Notes under the pieces: generated by a model
The model's input: only the letters and a program-made list of their open reading frames with translations
Databases searched by the model: none
What the model was told of the DNA's origin: nothing
Program-made: the position numbers and the translations under genes
Shown: piece after piece, positions 36,689 through 44,455 of the stretch
Numbering within the stretch: the stretch's first letter is position 1
Layout of the letters: every line of letters begins with the position of its first letter
DNA from: Bacteroidales bacterium
Lineage (GTDB): Bacteria; Bacteroidota; Bacteroidia; Bacteroidales; UBA932
DNA: 62,224 nt
NCBI GenBank assembly: GCA_017961175.1
Contig: JAGCXV010000029.1
Span: 1 to 62,224, forward strand
Direction of reading: 5' to 3'

Positions 36689-37552
36689 ATGAAAACAGGC
36701 ATATACAATTCTTTCTACACCCCGATGGGGCTTGTCAATCTGGAACATCTTGCGCACGGTTGCGTGCACATGGAATGGGAGGGGATGCATATCTACGTGG
36801 ATCCTTGCTCTGACTTCTTCGACTTTACCGGCTGCAAGAAGGCGGACCTTATTCTGTTGACGCACGCGCATACGGACCATTACGATACCAAGGCTATTGA
36901 GCAGATTGCAATGCCTAACACCACGTTCATAGTCAGCCGTGGAGTGAAGACCGTCCTGGAGAACGACCTGCTGGCAATGAAGGCCGGCACCGCAAAGGGC
37001 CCTGACGGAAAGTTGCTCCCTAAACTGGATATAGACAACAACCCTCTGAACGTGGACCCTTCCACCAACCTTGTGAGTATGCTGACCATTCCAAAGCTCC
37101 GCCATTGCAATGTGGTGACTCTGGAAAACGGGGAGAGCGTTTCTTCCATCGGCCTGACCATTACAGCCGTTCCGGCATACAACATCAATTACAAGAGAGA
37201 CAACGGACACCCGTTCCATATCAAGGGAGAGGGTAACGGATACATTATAACGATGCAGGGGTTCGACATCTACTTTGCCGGAGACACCGAGCCGATTCCT
37301 GAAATGAACGAACTTGCTCCGGGAGCAGTCCGCGTACACGAGTGGTCAAAGATCATCAAGGGAGAAATCGACGTGGCATTCCTTCCGAAGAACCTGCCTT
37401 ACACGATGAGCGACGAGGACTTCATCAAGGCCGCTAACCTGATCAGGCCGAAGAATCTGTTCCCGATCCATTACTTCGAGATAAACCCGAAGGCTCTCAA
37501 CCGCAAGCTGGATACGGGCATCTGCCTCTACGTGGGCGGAAAGCAGATTTAA
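36689..37552 (+). CDS. Metallo-beta-lactamase-fold hydrolase (UPF0173-like)
   Basis: A 287-residue cytoplasmic protein; the ATG at 36689 (MKTGIYNSF) is preferred, since upstream codons run into the TonB gene's end. The metal motif LLTHAHTDHYD is at about residues 54-64, and later ligands fit GMHIYVDPC, DIYFAGDTEP and FPIHYFEINP. The MBL-fold class with the VDP...HAHTDHYD pattern is the UPF0173/UlaG-like group, whose substrates are mostly unknown. It is transcribed separately from the receptor, probably from a TAACTTTA-like box near 36650. It ends before a bidirectional terminator shared with the carboxylase gene. Confidence 0.85.
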   Translation: MKTGIYNSFYTPMGLVNLEHLAHGCVHMEWEGMHIYVDPCSDFFDFTGCKKADLILLTHAHTDHYDTKAIEQIAMPNTTFIVSRGVKTVLENDLLAMKAGTAKGPDGKLLPKLDIDNNPLNVDPSTNLVSMLTIPKLRHCNVVTLENGESVSSIGLTITAVPAYNINYKRDNGHPFHIKGEGNGYIITMQGFDIYFAGDTEPIPEMNELAPGAVRVHEWSKIIKGEIDVAFLPKNLPYTMSDEDFIKAANLIRPKNLFPIHYFEINPKALNRKLDTGICLYVGGKQI

Positions 37553-37572
37553 CAGTTGCCTTCGCCGAGAAA

Positions 37573-37598
37573 AAAAGCCGACCTGATGGCCGGCTTTT
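37573..37598. terminator. Bidirectional terminator between convergent genes
   Basis: AAAAGCCG pairs with CGGCTTTT, extended by ACC/GGC near the loop, with A and T tracts on both sides. It serves the metallo-hydrolase (+) and the carboxylase subunit (-). Confidence 0.88.
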
Positions 37599-37619
37599 CT
37601 TTTTGCTTTAGGATTGCGC

Positions 37620-39401
37620 TTACTGTACAAAGGCGATGATCTCGTCCTTTACGACCTTCTGGCCCTGCTTTGCAGTGATGGCAACAAGTTTGCCGTCTGC
37701 CGGGCAGATGATCTCTTCCATTCCGTAGAATGCCTGGACGTAGCAGAGGGTCTGGCCCATCTTGACGTCACTTCCTTCTGCCGGAGCGCTGGACTTGTCA
37801 TCTACATCGTACTCCCATACAACCTCGCCCTTGACGGTTGCGTGTACAGGTTTTGCGTCCGGATACTTGGCCATGATCTTCTCAACGTCAAATGCCGGAA
37901 CCTCAACAACCGGACGGGTGATGATGATAGGAGCGCCTGCCTTTGCGCGGTTGGCTTCCAGTTCTTTCTCGAACCTCTGCTTTGCGATGCCGCTCTTGTA
38001 ATCCCTGTACTGGGTCTCGTGCATAGCAAATTCGAAGAGTTCCTCGTCGTCCTGACCTCTGTCCCAGCCTTCCTCTTCCATCATCTTGATGAAGCGAGGC
38101 AGATCGTCCGGGAATGCGTCCTGTGGAACGCCGGTGTAGAACTCGAGACCCTTCTGCTTTACGATCTCCACGATTTCAGGAGCAAGTTCTCCAGGGAGTT
38201 TACCCATCTTGCCAAGGATCATGTTCATGGTGTCCTTGTCGATGGTCTTCCACCTAGGCTCGCCCTTGAGCATGTGCATGAGGTTCATCAGGGCGGTGTT
38301 CTTTACGTACTGGCTGAACGGAGTTACCAATGGAGGGTAACCGAGTCTAGGCCATACATATTCTACCTCCTGGAACAGCATAACAACCAGCTCGTTGATA
38401 TCCAGTTCCTTCTTGCCCTGGTTCCTCAGCGATGCGTTGATTGCGCCCTGGAATCCCTTGAGGTCGGCCATCATTGAGCCCATCATTCCGCCAGGGAGTC
38501 CGCAGCCTACGAGCAGGGAGCTCATCTGGTGGTTGCCAGGAGCGATCCAGTAGCCCAGGAAGTCGTCGATGAACTTCTGTGTCAGGGCCCTGGCCTCCAT
38601 ATAGGCGTTCATGTTGATGTCCTTTACAAGGAATCCGGCATCCTTGAGCATTGCCTGGATGGTGATTACATCCGGATGGATCTTTCCCCAGCTCAGAGGC
38701 TCCATTGCAACGTCGATGTACTCGGCGCCTGCGCGTGCAACTTCCAGCATGGAAGCTACGCTGAATCCAGGACCGGAGTGTCCGTGATACTGAACCTTGA
38801 TGTGAGGATACTTGTCCTTGATAGCCTTAACCAGTCTTCCCAGGAAAGCAGGACGTCCGATACCTGCCATATCCTTCAGACAGATTTCGTCTGCACCGTA
38901 CTCTACAACCTTGTCGACCACGCCCATATAGTACTCAACGGTGTGGATCGGGGAGTAGGTGATACTCAGAGCAGCCTGTGCTATCATTCCGGCTTCCTTG
39001 GCATGGATAACGGAACCCTTGAGGTTGCGGTGGTCGTTAAGACCGCAGAAAGAACGCATAATGTCCGTTCCCTGAGCCTTCTTGACCTTTGCCATAAGGG
39101 CTCTTACATCGTCAGGAACAGGGAACATTCTCAGAGCGTTGAGGCCTCTCTCGAGCATATGGGTCTGGATACCTGCCTTGTGGAAAGGAGCGGTCCATTC
39201 CCTTACTGCCTTGTTAGGATTCTCTCCGAACAGAAGGTTTACCTGCTCGAAAGCTCCACCGTTACTTTCGATACGGTCGAAGCATCCCATGTCGATGATA
39301 ACTGGTGCAATCTCCTTAAGCATAGCAACTTTCGGCACATATTTACCGGAAGACTGCCACATGTCCCTATAAAGAAGGGAGAATTTTATTTCTCTTGCCA
39401 T
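37620..39401 (-). CDS. Oxaloacetate decarboxylase alpha / pyruvate carboxylase subunit B-like protein
   Basis: A 593-residue protein with a carboxyltransferase barrel (about 1-300: FSLLYRDMWQSSGKY, the MRSFCGLND region, ICLKDMAGIGRP, VQYHGHSGPG with metal-binding His residues) and a conserved carboxylase domain (about 300-470: GGMMGSMMADLKGFQ, YPPLVTPFSQYV). The last about 70 residues are a biotinyl-like domain, but where biotin enzymes have AMKM this one has QAFYGMEE, so the biotin-accepting Lys is absent. Related Bacteroidota proteins are annotated as decarboxylase subunits; how the carboxyl group is carried without that Lys is unclear. It stands alone, with its own promoter at 39431-39460. 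Confidence 0.85.
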   Translation of the reverse strand: MAREIKFSLLYRDMWQSSGKYVPKVAMLKEIAPVIIDMGCFDRIESNGGAFEQVNLLFGENPNKAVREWTAPFHKAGIQTHMLERGLNALRMFPVPDDVRALMAKVKKAQGTDIMRSFCGLNDHRNLKGSVIHAKEAGMIAQAALSITYSPIHTVEYYMGVVDKVVEYGADEICLKDMAGIGRPAFLGRLVKAIKDKYPHIKVQYHGHSGPGFSVASMLEVARAGAEYIDVAMEPLSWGKIHPDVITIQAMLKDAGFLVKDINMNAYMEARALTQKFIDDFLGYWIAPGNHQMSSLLVGCGLPGGMMGSMMADLKGFQGAINASLRNQGKKELDINELVVMLFQEVEYVWPRLGYPPLVTPFSQYVKNTALMNLMHMLKGEPRWKTIDKDTMNMILGKMGKLPGELAPEIVEIVKQKGLEFYTGVPQDAFPDDLPRFIKMMEEEGWDRGQDDEELFEFAMHETQYRDYKSGIAKQRFEKELEANRAKAGAPIIITRPVVEVPAFDVEKIMAKYPDAKPVHATVKGEVVWEYDVDDKSSAPAEGSDVKMGQTLCYVQAFYGMEEIICPADGKLVAITAKQGQKVVKDEIIAFVQ

Positions 39402-39430
39402 ATAGTTTTAAAGTGAATTCTTACAAACCT

Positions 39431-39460
39431 CAAAATTAGCAAAATATTGCCGATAACAAA
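39431..39460 (-). promoter_or_regulatory. Promoter of the carboxylase subunit gene
   Basis: The minus strand reads TTTG, 18 bases, TAATTTTG, a good Bacteroidota match, ending 29 bases upstream of the ATG at 39401. Confidence 0.65.
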
Positions 39461-39490
39461 AGAATACTTGCAACTTTGCAGAAAATGTAA

Positions 39491-39520
39491 TTGGAGATTG
39501 GCAAAAAGATTTTATCTTTG
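39491..39520 (+). promoter_or_regulatory. Promoter of tRNA-His
   Basis: TTGG (39491-39494), 18 bases, TATCTTTG (39513-39520), 84 bases before the tRNA. The intervening leader has no ORF of note. Confidence 0.6.
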
Positions 39521-39604
39521 CATCCCCGACGGAATCGGCATCACAATGTTGCTGCCAAAAAACATCTTCCGCCGGCATTCAGCCGTATGGCTTTCGACAT
39601 ATAT

Positions 39605-39679
39605 GGTGGCTGTAGCTCAGTTGGCTAGAGCGCCAGATTGTGGCTCTGGAGGTCGTGGGTTCGAGACCCACCAGCCACC
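39605..39679 (+). tRNA. tRNA-His (anticodon GTG)
   Basis: Cloverleaf: acceptor GTGGCTG/CAGCCAC with the extra 5' G opposite C73 that marks tRNA-His, anticodon stem CCAGA/TCTGG with loop TTGTGGC, and T arm GTGGG-TTCGAGA-CCCAC. Confidence 0.95.
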
Positions 39680-39686
39680 CTTAGCG

Positions 39687-39722
39687 GGGCTCTCGTTGAA
39701 ATTCGAGAGCCCTTCTTTTTTA
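39687..39722 (+). terminator. Terminator after tRNA-His
   Basis: GGGCTCTCG pairs with CGAGAGCCC around TTGAAATT, followed by a T-rich tract. Confidence 0.9.
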
Positions 39723-39757
39723 ACCCTATCTCAATCGTGGTCACAGATATGCAGAAG

Positions 39758-39794
39758 TGATGCTGGTGTCCCGTAATATCGGGGACTGGAATCA
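39758..39794. repeat. REP-like unit 1
   Basis: A 37-base unit opening with TGATGCTGGTGTCCCG and closing with GGGGACTGGAATCA; GTCCC/GGGAC can pair inside it. It is the first of two units spaced exactly 51 bases apart, next to a RAYT transposase. Confidence 0.65.
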
Positions 39795-39808
39795 AAATTA
39801 GCCAATAT

Positions 39809-39845
39809 TGATGCTGGTGTCCCGAATTTCAAAAGACTGGCATCA
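39809..39845. repeat. REP-like unit 2
   Basis: A 37-base unit sharing the first 16 bases of unit 1 exactly and ending GACTGGCATCA; TGATGC and GCATCA pair as its outer stem. It lies 13 bases from the 3' end of the RAYT gene. Confidence 0.65.
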
Positions 39846-39858
39846 CTATCGTGAAAGG

Positions 39859-40716
39859 TTATAGTCTTTCGAGACGTTCGCACACCTCTTCATAGGAAAA
39901 CCCGGTTACTCGCGCCAGTTGATTCGGTTCAGACGAAAACCTGTATCTAAGTTGCCTGAGCACTTCTGCCTGCTGTTCAATATCCAAGTCTTCAAAACGA
40001 TTCTTTTTAAACAATGAAGTTATCAAACTCAGCATCGCCGAGAAAAGTAACTGATCTTTAAATGCGGGTGTTTCTCTAACAAGTTTAGCCTTGGATGAGA
40101 TATTCTGAAAGTAATTCATCCGATTAGGTGTTTTGAAAACGTGCTCAACGAACTTCACATTGACATAAGAAGACGGAACAATATATCCCTTATCGTTGAA
40201 TAGAAATGATTTTGGCAGAAAAGCCTTGCTGTGAGTAAGTCTCATACATTCCCGGTGACTCATGTCGCTGACTTTCTTTCCCTTTTCCGGTGAATTTGTG
40301 TAGAAAGTCCCGCCAGTCCCCCAAAGATATCCGGAAGGGGTTAAGCAAATGTTTGCAGCGACACTGTTCATTTGCACATAAGCAATAGCCCTTTCAAGAC
40401 CATCATTTTCCAGCAGAACGGGTCTTATATCTGTCTGGTTGCTTCGCAGCAGTTCTTTGGTTGAATATTTTTGGCGGAAGTACTGTGAGTACAGTTTTTT
40501 AAAACGTGTGATGAATTGATTTGCTGTGTTTTCAGATCCAGCCAATACGAAATGCACGTGGTTTGACATTAGTATAAATGCCAGAATTTCAACATTCGGG
40601 ATAATTGCAGAAAGAATTGCCACGTAGTTCATCCCGGCTTTAAAATCCTCTTCATCCCTAAACCACAGACGGTCCTTTAAATGCTCCGTAGATAGAAGCC
40701 AATACTTTTTCTCCAT
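39859..40716 (-). CDS. REP-associated tyrosine transposase (RAYT, Y1/HUH type)
   Basis: A 284-residue protein; the start at MEKKYWLL (40716) gives the family N-terminus. The HUH metal motif is MSNHVHFVLAG (His53 and His55) and the catalytic Tyr is Tyr112 in AIAYVQMNS. A C-terminal helical extension of about 130 residues ends in an HTH-like region (LARVTGFSYEEVCERL). Y1 transposases of this class nick single-stranded DNA at hairpins; RAYTs are domesticated forms that mobilise REP sequences. Two REP-like units lie just beyond its 3' end, as expected for the class. No promoter was recognised. It looks intact. Confidence 0.88.
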   Translation of the reverse strand: MEKKYWLLSTEHLKDRLWFRDEEDFKAGMNYVAILSAIIPNVEILAFILMSNHVHFVLAGSENTANQFITRFKKLYSQYFRQKYSTKELLRSNQTDIRPVLLENDGLERAIAYVQMNSVAANICLTPSGYLWGTGGTFYTNSPEKGKKVSDMSHRECMRLTHSKAFLPKSFLFNDKGYIVPSSYVNVKFVEHVFKTPNRMNYFQNISSKAKLVRETPAFKDQLLFSAMLSLITSLFKKNRFEDLDIEQQAEVLRQLRYRFSSEPNQLARVTGFSYEEVCERLERL

Positions 40717-40876
40717 AATCTTTTCCTCCAAAATCAAGTTTCCAAACCGTAGCTCAATCAGCATCCGTTAATAACCGGTCTGCATAATTGACGCTCTGCA
40801 ACATTCTTCCTATCCTCGAAACTCTCAAATCTCGATCTATCAGACTACTTGGCTTCGTTTTCAAAGATAATGCTTT

Positions 40877-40908
40877 TTGGCAAACTTGTTTCTTATTATC
40901 TATATTTG
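40877..40908 (+). promoter_or_regulatory. Promoter of the acetyltransferase operon
   Basis: TTGG (40877-40880), 20 bases, TATATTTG (40901-40908), 39 bases before the acetyltransferase start. Confidence 0.6.
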
Positions 40909-40947
40909 TGGGGAAGAAAACGGATATCTGGAGATTAGATCGAAGAG

Positions 40948-41562
40948 TTGTTTAATTATGAAAAAGTTAAAGTTGAGTTGGTTCCATTGACGGCTGAGGG
41001 CCGAGAGCGGTTTATCCTGGATAACCAGGAGGCGTTCAGGTATGGAGCGATGGAAGAGTTCGGCATGCGCGACAATAGTTTTGAGGAGGATGGGGAAATC
41101 ATTTCCAGAGAAACGATAGAGCGGTCTATTGATGGAGAGAATGCAGAGGCGTACAGGATAGTACTTCCGGGTGATTCTTCGGGTAATGGCGTTTGTGAAG
41201 AGAATCAAAGACAGGAGGTTGGTGGAGTGGTTATTCGCCTGGAACCGGAAAGGAAGTTTGGAGATTTGGAACTGCTGTTCGTTTCTCCTAAAGTGCATAG
41301 CAAGGGCATTGGATATGCTGCCTGGAAAGCAATCGAGGATCTTCATCCGGAAGTGGAGGTTTGGGAGACTGTAACTCCGTATTTCGAGACACGCAACATT
41401 CACTTTTATGTGAACCGCTGCGGTTTCCACATAGTGGAGTTTTTCAACAGCCATCATCCGGATCCGAATGACCCGGATATGAGTGGAGATGTAGGTGCTG
41501 AATCTGGCCATTTTGGAATGAGAGACGGGATGTTCCGTTTCCAGAAGGTTATGGATCAATGA
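40948..41562 (+). CDS. GNAT-family acetyltransferase-like protein
   Basis: A 204-residue protein. It appears to begin at a TTG (40948); an in-frame stop lies 9 bases upstream, and the ATG at 40958 is in another frame with a short dead end. The C-terminal half has the GNAT core: LELLFVSPKVHSKGIGYAAWKAI (acetyl-CoA loop, SKGIGYAAW) followed by a beta strand and NIHFYVNRCGFHIVEF. The N-terminal half is acidic and less typical. The substrate is unknown. The next small gene overlaps its stop by four bases (ATGA), suggesting translational coupling. Confidence 0.78.
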   Translation: MFNYEKVKVELVPLTAEGRERFILDNQEAFRYGAMEEFGMRDNSFEEDGEIISRETIERSIDGENAEAYRIVLPGDSSGNGVCEENQRQEVGGVVIRLEPERKFGDLELLFVSPKVHSKGIGYAAWKAIEDLHPEVEVWETVTPYFETRNIHFYVNRCGFHIVEFFNSHHPDPNDPDMSGDVGAESGHFGMRDGMFRFQKVMDQ

Positions 41563-41738
41563 AAAAGGTTAAGCGAAAAACGGTAATTGCTGCGGTCAAG
41601 ACGGTGGACCGGCAACTGGAGATAGAGAAGTTCGGGAAGCTGATTTCCACGAGGCCTACGCGTATTGCCAAGAGCAAGAAGCGGTATGACCGCAAGACTG
41701 CAAAGCGGCAGTTGAAGAAGATTCTGGAGGGGCGGTAG
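41559..41738 (+). CDS. Small basic protein (59 aa)
   Basis: An ORF starting at an ATG that overlaps the stop of the acetyltransferase (ATGA). It reads MKKVKRKTVIAAVKTVDRQL at the start and STRPTRIAKSKKRYDRKTAK later. Over a third of the residues are Lys or Arg, with no membrane segment or signal, which suggests a nucleic-acid or ribosome-binding peptide. I do not recognise the family. The tight overlap and clean codon use argue for a real gene. Confidence 0.6.
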   Translation: MKKVKRKTVIAAVKTVDRQLEIEKFGKLISTRPTRIAKSKKRYDRKTAKRQLKKILEGR

Positions 41739-41750
41739 AAATCTTTTTGG

Positions 41751-41758
41751 TAAATTTG
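41751..41758 (+). promoter_or_regulatory. -7 box TAAATTTG very close to a start codon
   Basis: TAAATTTG ends 6 bases before the glycosyltransferase ATG at 41765. If used, the transcript would be leaderless or nearly so; otherwise the gene is read from the upstream operon. Confidence 0.4.
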
Positions 41759-41764
41759 TGATGT

Positions 41765-42682
41765 ATGAAGACTCTGACTGTTTTTACCCCGGCATATAAC
41801 CGTGCTTCCACAATAGGGAGGACGTATGAAAGCCTGCTGCGGCAGACCTGCAAGGATTTTGAGTGGATGGTTGTGGATGACGGCTCGTCCGACAATACCC
41901 GCGAGCTTGTAGAAGGCTGGGCATCAGAGGGAAAGATTCCGATCCACTATGTGTATCAGGAGAATCAGGGAATGCACGGGGCGCACAATACCGCATACGC
42001 AAACATCACCACGGAACTTAACGTGTGCATAGATTCGGACGACTATATGCCGGACGATGCGGTGGAGACGATAGTCACTTTCTGGAAGAATAATTATCGC
42101 GAAGAAGATAAAGACCGGATTGCCGGAATCATCGGCCTTGATGCGGACACTTCCGGCAAGGTGATAGGGAAGGAGTTCCCGGAAGGCCTTAAGGAAACGA
42201 CTCTCCGCGATTATTACGAGGTGCTCGGCGGGCTCGGCGACAAGAAACTGGTTTACAGGACGGAGGTGGTGAAGAAATATCCTCCGTATCCGCTGTTCGA
42301 GGGAGAGCGGTACGTAGGTCTGGCTCTGCTCTACAACATGATAGACGAGGACTATAAGCTGCTGGTCTGCAACAAGGTGATGGTAAATGTAGACTACCAG
42401 CCGGACGGATCTTCTTTCAGTATGTGGAAGCAGTACTGGAACAACCCGAAGGGTATGGCGTATGTCCGGAAATTTGACATGCAGCACGCCAAGAGCCTTA
42501 AGCGCCGCTTCCAGCTGAACGTGCACTATGTGAGCCACTCCATCCGTTCCCGTAACGGCAAGTTCCTCAGCGAGTCTCCCAAGAAGCTGCTCACATTCCT
42601 GGCAATCCCGGCCGGAACCGTGCTCTATCTGGTCAACCGCCACAAGGTAAAGTCCGCCGCCAAGTTCAAGTTTTCCAAATAG
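41765..42682 (+). CDS. Glycosyltransferase family 2
   Basis: A 305-residue cytoplasmic protein with the GT-A fold: TVFTPAYNRASTIGRTYESL at the N-terminus, VVDDGSSDNT, then the metal-binding DxD-type IDSDDYMPDDAVE near residue 90. The later region (LFEGERYVGLALLYNMIDEDY) is a typical acceptor-side segment. Transfers a sugar from a nucleotide sugar, probably for capsule, O-antigen or glycan synthesis; no other sugar genes stand beside it. The next gene begins two bases after its stop. Confidence 0.9.
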   Translation: MKTLTVFTPAYNRASTIGRTYESLLRQTCKDFEWMVVDDGSSDNTRELVEGWASEGKIPIHYVYQENQGMHGAHNTAYANITTELNVCIDSDDYMPDDAVETIVTFWKNNYREEDKDRIAGIIGLDADTSGKVIGKEFPEGLKETTLRDYYEVLGGLGDKKLVYRTEVVKKYPPYPLFEGERYVGLALLYNMIDEDYKLLVCNKVMVNVDYQPDGSSFSMWKQYWNNPKGMAYVRKFDMQHAKSLKRRFQLNVHYVSHSIRSRNGKFLSESPKKLLTFLAIPAGTVLYLVNRHKVKSAAKFKFSK

Positions 42683-42684
42683 CG

Positions 42685-43548
42685 TTGGCTCAAAATAGAA
42701 TCACACGAGAAGAAATCACTGCCCGTCTTAAAGACAGGGTTATCGTTATGGATGGAGCTATGGGTACATTGCTCCGCCGGCAGGGCTTTTCCGGCAATTC
42801 CTGCGAGTTGAACCTCACAGATCCGGAACTGGTTGGGCAAATCCACAGTTCCTATATCCGCTCCGGTGCGGAACTTATAGAAACCAACACATTCAGCCTG
42901 CCGTCCAATGTTTACGAATTGAGCCGCCGTGGAGCAGAAATAGCCCGCAAAGCGGCCAAAGAGAGGGGGCCTGAAAGGGCGATTGTTGCCGGCTGCATAG
43001 GAGCTTGCAACCAGACCTCATCCGCATTTAAGCTTCAGGCAGAGGGACTTTTAGATGGTGGTGCAGATGTCCTGCTAGTGGAAAGCATCTATGACCTTCA
43101 GATAGCCGAGAGGGCTCTTGGGGCAATCGCTGAGGTCTTGAAAAGAAAGGGAGAAGACATTCCCGTAATGGCATCGGCGACAATAGACCGGGAGGGGAAG
43201 ATCCTTTCAGGGGAAGACTTCCGGACAGTTTTCCGCAAGCTGGAAAAGTTCGGGATTTTCAGCCTGGGGTTCAACTGCTCCTTCGGGGCTGAGGCAATGA
43301 TTCCGTTTGCCGTGAGCCTTAAGGAGTTTGCGGGGAGTATTCCCGTAAGTATCTGCCCAAGCGCTGGATTGCCGGAAGATGCGGGCCTCTATCCGGAAGG
43401 GCCGGAGTTCTGGGCTTCCTGCATCCAAAGAATGCTCTCCGGAAAACAGCAGCCACTTTTTGCTGGCGGCTGCTGCGGCACCACACCGGAATACATCAAG
43501 GCTCTGAAAGATACTTTCAAGCAATACGAGTGCTCCCACCGTCCATAA
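42685..43548 (+). CDS. Homocysteine S-methyltransferase domain protein
   Basis: A 287-residue protein beginning at TTG, two bases after the glycosyltransferase stop. It has VMDGAMGTLL near the start, GFNCSFGAEAMIPF and the zinc-binding Cys pair in GGCCGTTPEYI near the C-terminus, so all three zinc cysteines of the Hcy-methyltransferase barrel are present. It is the size of the isolated domain; the folate and cobalamin modules of MetH are absent here. It may work as a stand-alone enzyme using S-methylmethionine or SAM, or as part of a split MetH. Its last residues (CSHRP) and stop codon lie inside a REP-like hairpin. Confidence 0.85.
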   Translation: MAQNRITREEITARLKDRVIVMDGAMGTLLRRQGFSGNSCELNLTDPELVGQIHSSYIRSGAELIETNTFSLPSNVYELSRRGAEIARKAAKERGPERAIVAGCIGACNQTSSAFKLQAEGLLDGGADVLLVESIYDLQIAERALGAIAEVLKRKGEDIPVMASATIDREGKILSGEDFRTVFRKLEKFGIFSLGFNCSFGAEAMIPFAVSLKEFAGSIPVSICPSAGLPEDAGLYPEGPEFWASCIQRMLSGKQQPLFAGGCCGTTPEYIKALKDTFKQYECSHRP

Positions 43549-43570
43549 AAACGGGACGATGGGAGCATTT
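43531..43570. repeat. REP-like hairpin unit A (overlaps a gene end)
   Basis: TGCTCCCACCGTCC and GGGACGATGGGAGCA pair around ATAAAAAC, followed by TTTTT. The stop codon of the homocysteine methyltransferase gene is inside the hairpin. It may double as a terminator. Confidence 0.7.
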
Positions 43571-43580
43571 TTAGGCGTTT

Positions 43581-43620
43581 TGCTCCTACCGTCCATATAA
43601 TTGGGACGATGGGAGCATTT
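43581..43620. repeat. REP-like hairpin unit B
   Basis: TGCTCCTACCGTCC and GGGACGATGGGAGCA pair around ATATAATT, followed by TTTTG. It is exactly 50 bases after unit A and nearly identical to it. Confidence 0.7.
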
Positions 43621-43744
43621 TGGGTGGAGTTTGGGTGTATGGCGGTTTAATGTTGGAGAATTGCAAAACAGGTTTTAACTTTGTAGGGAAGCGTTAAGCA
43701 AAGAATCGCTGAGGAATCATTAGAAATTTTTAAATATAAGATAT

Positions 43745-44452
43745 ATGTTCAGAAATATCATTAGAGGCATTTTCGTATTCCTTGTAGGCCTCTGCCTTGT
43801 AGTATGGCCGGAAGCTGCATCTGAGATACTGGTGAAGGTTCTTGGCATCCTCCTGATCCTGTCGGGAGTAATAACTATAGTTTACGGTCTGGCAACCAAC
43901 ACGTTCCAGAACCTTAAAGGCATGAGCCTGATAACATTGGCAAGTGCTGTGCTGTTTATCATAGCCGGCGCTGTGCTGCTTGCCAGGACGGGCTTTTTCA
44001 TCGGTCTCATAGGATTTGTTTTCGGTGTCATACTGGCTATGTACGGCCTGCTCCAGATAATCCATACATATAATATCGCAAAGGGAATCCAGGGAAGGTT
44101 CTGGCTGTATCTTGTTCCGGCAATAATCTTTGCCGTAGGAATTGGAATGTGCTTCTTCCCGAGGGAGAACATCAAGATTCTGTGCATAATCTTTGGAATC
44201 TGCCTTATACTGCTGGGCGCAGTGGAGCTTGCCCTGGTATTCAAGTTCAGGGCTGTGGCAAAGAGGATGCAGCAGGCTGCACAGGAAGATGCTGACCGCA
44301 TCAGGGAGAACCAGAACATTGTGGTCGAGGCTATCGAGCCTGAAGAAGAGCCTGAGGCTCCTGCAGAGGAACCTTTCGCTGAGGAAAATCCAAGCGTCGC
44401 TGAGGAAGATTCAGACGAGTCTAACCCTGATTTTGAGGCTGGCAAGGAGTAG
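43745..44452 (+). CDS. HdeD/DUF308-like membrane protein
   Basis: A 235-residue protein with six hydrophobic helices in the first 160 residues, arranged in pairs with the DUF308 flavour (GIFVFLVGLCLVVWPEAASE, GILLILSGVITIVYGL, GICLILLGAVELALVFK). The last 65 residues are a cytoplasmic, strongly acidic tail (EPEEEPEAPAEEPFAEE) that is probably disordered. HdeD-type proteins are linked to acid or stress responses in other bacteria, but the role here is not known. It ends three bases before the stop codon of the convergent chromate-type transporter, so the two 3' ends almost touch. Confidence 0.8.
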   Translation: MFRNIIRGIFVFLVGLCLVVWPEAASEILVKVLGILLILSGVITIVYGLATNTFQNLKGMSLITLASAVLFIIAGAVLLARTGFFIGLIGFVFGVILAMYGLLQIIHTYNIAKGIQGRFWLYLVPAIIFAVGIGMCFFPRENIKILCIIFGICLILLGAVELALVFKFRAVAKRMQQAAQEDADRIRENQNIVVEAIEPEEEPEAPAEEPFAEENPSVAEEDSDESNPDFEAGKE

Positions 44453-44455
44453 GGC

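Noticed and set aside
37614-38477. Long plus-strand ORF (287 codons) opposite the carboxylase gene
   Set aside because: It mirrors the codon pattern of the real gene on the other strand, has odd composition (Cys, His, Leu rich) and no family motif. The same applies to other long antisense frames, for example at 32198, 51858 and 57719.
39447-39776. ORF across tRNA-His
   Set aside because: It runs through the tRNA and its terminator and has no plausible protein features.
39758-39845. CRISPR array
   Set aside because: Only two units with a fixed short step and internal dyads, no Cas genes, and a RAYT next door; REP elements explain it better.
43531-43620. Simple rho-independent terminator pair only
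   Set aside because: The two copies are nearly identical over 36 bases at an exact 50-base step, which is more than terminators need; kept as REP-like repeats that may also terminate.
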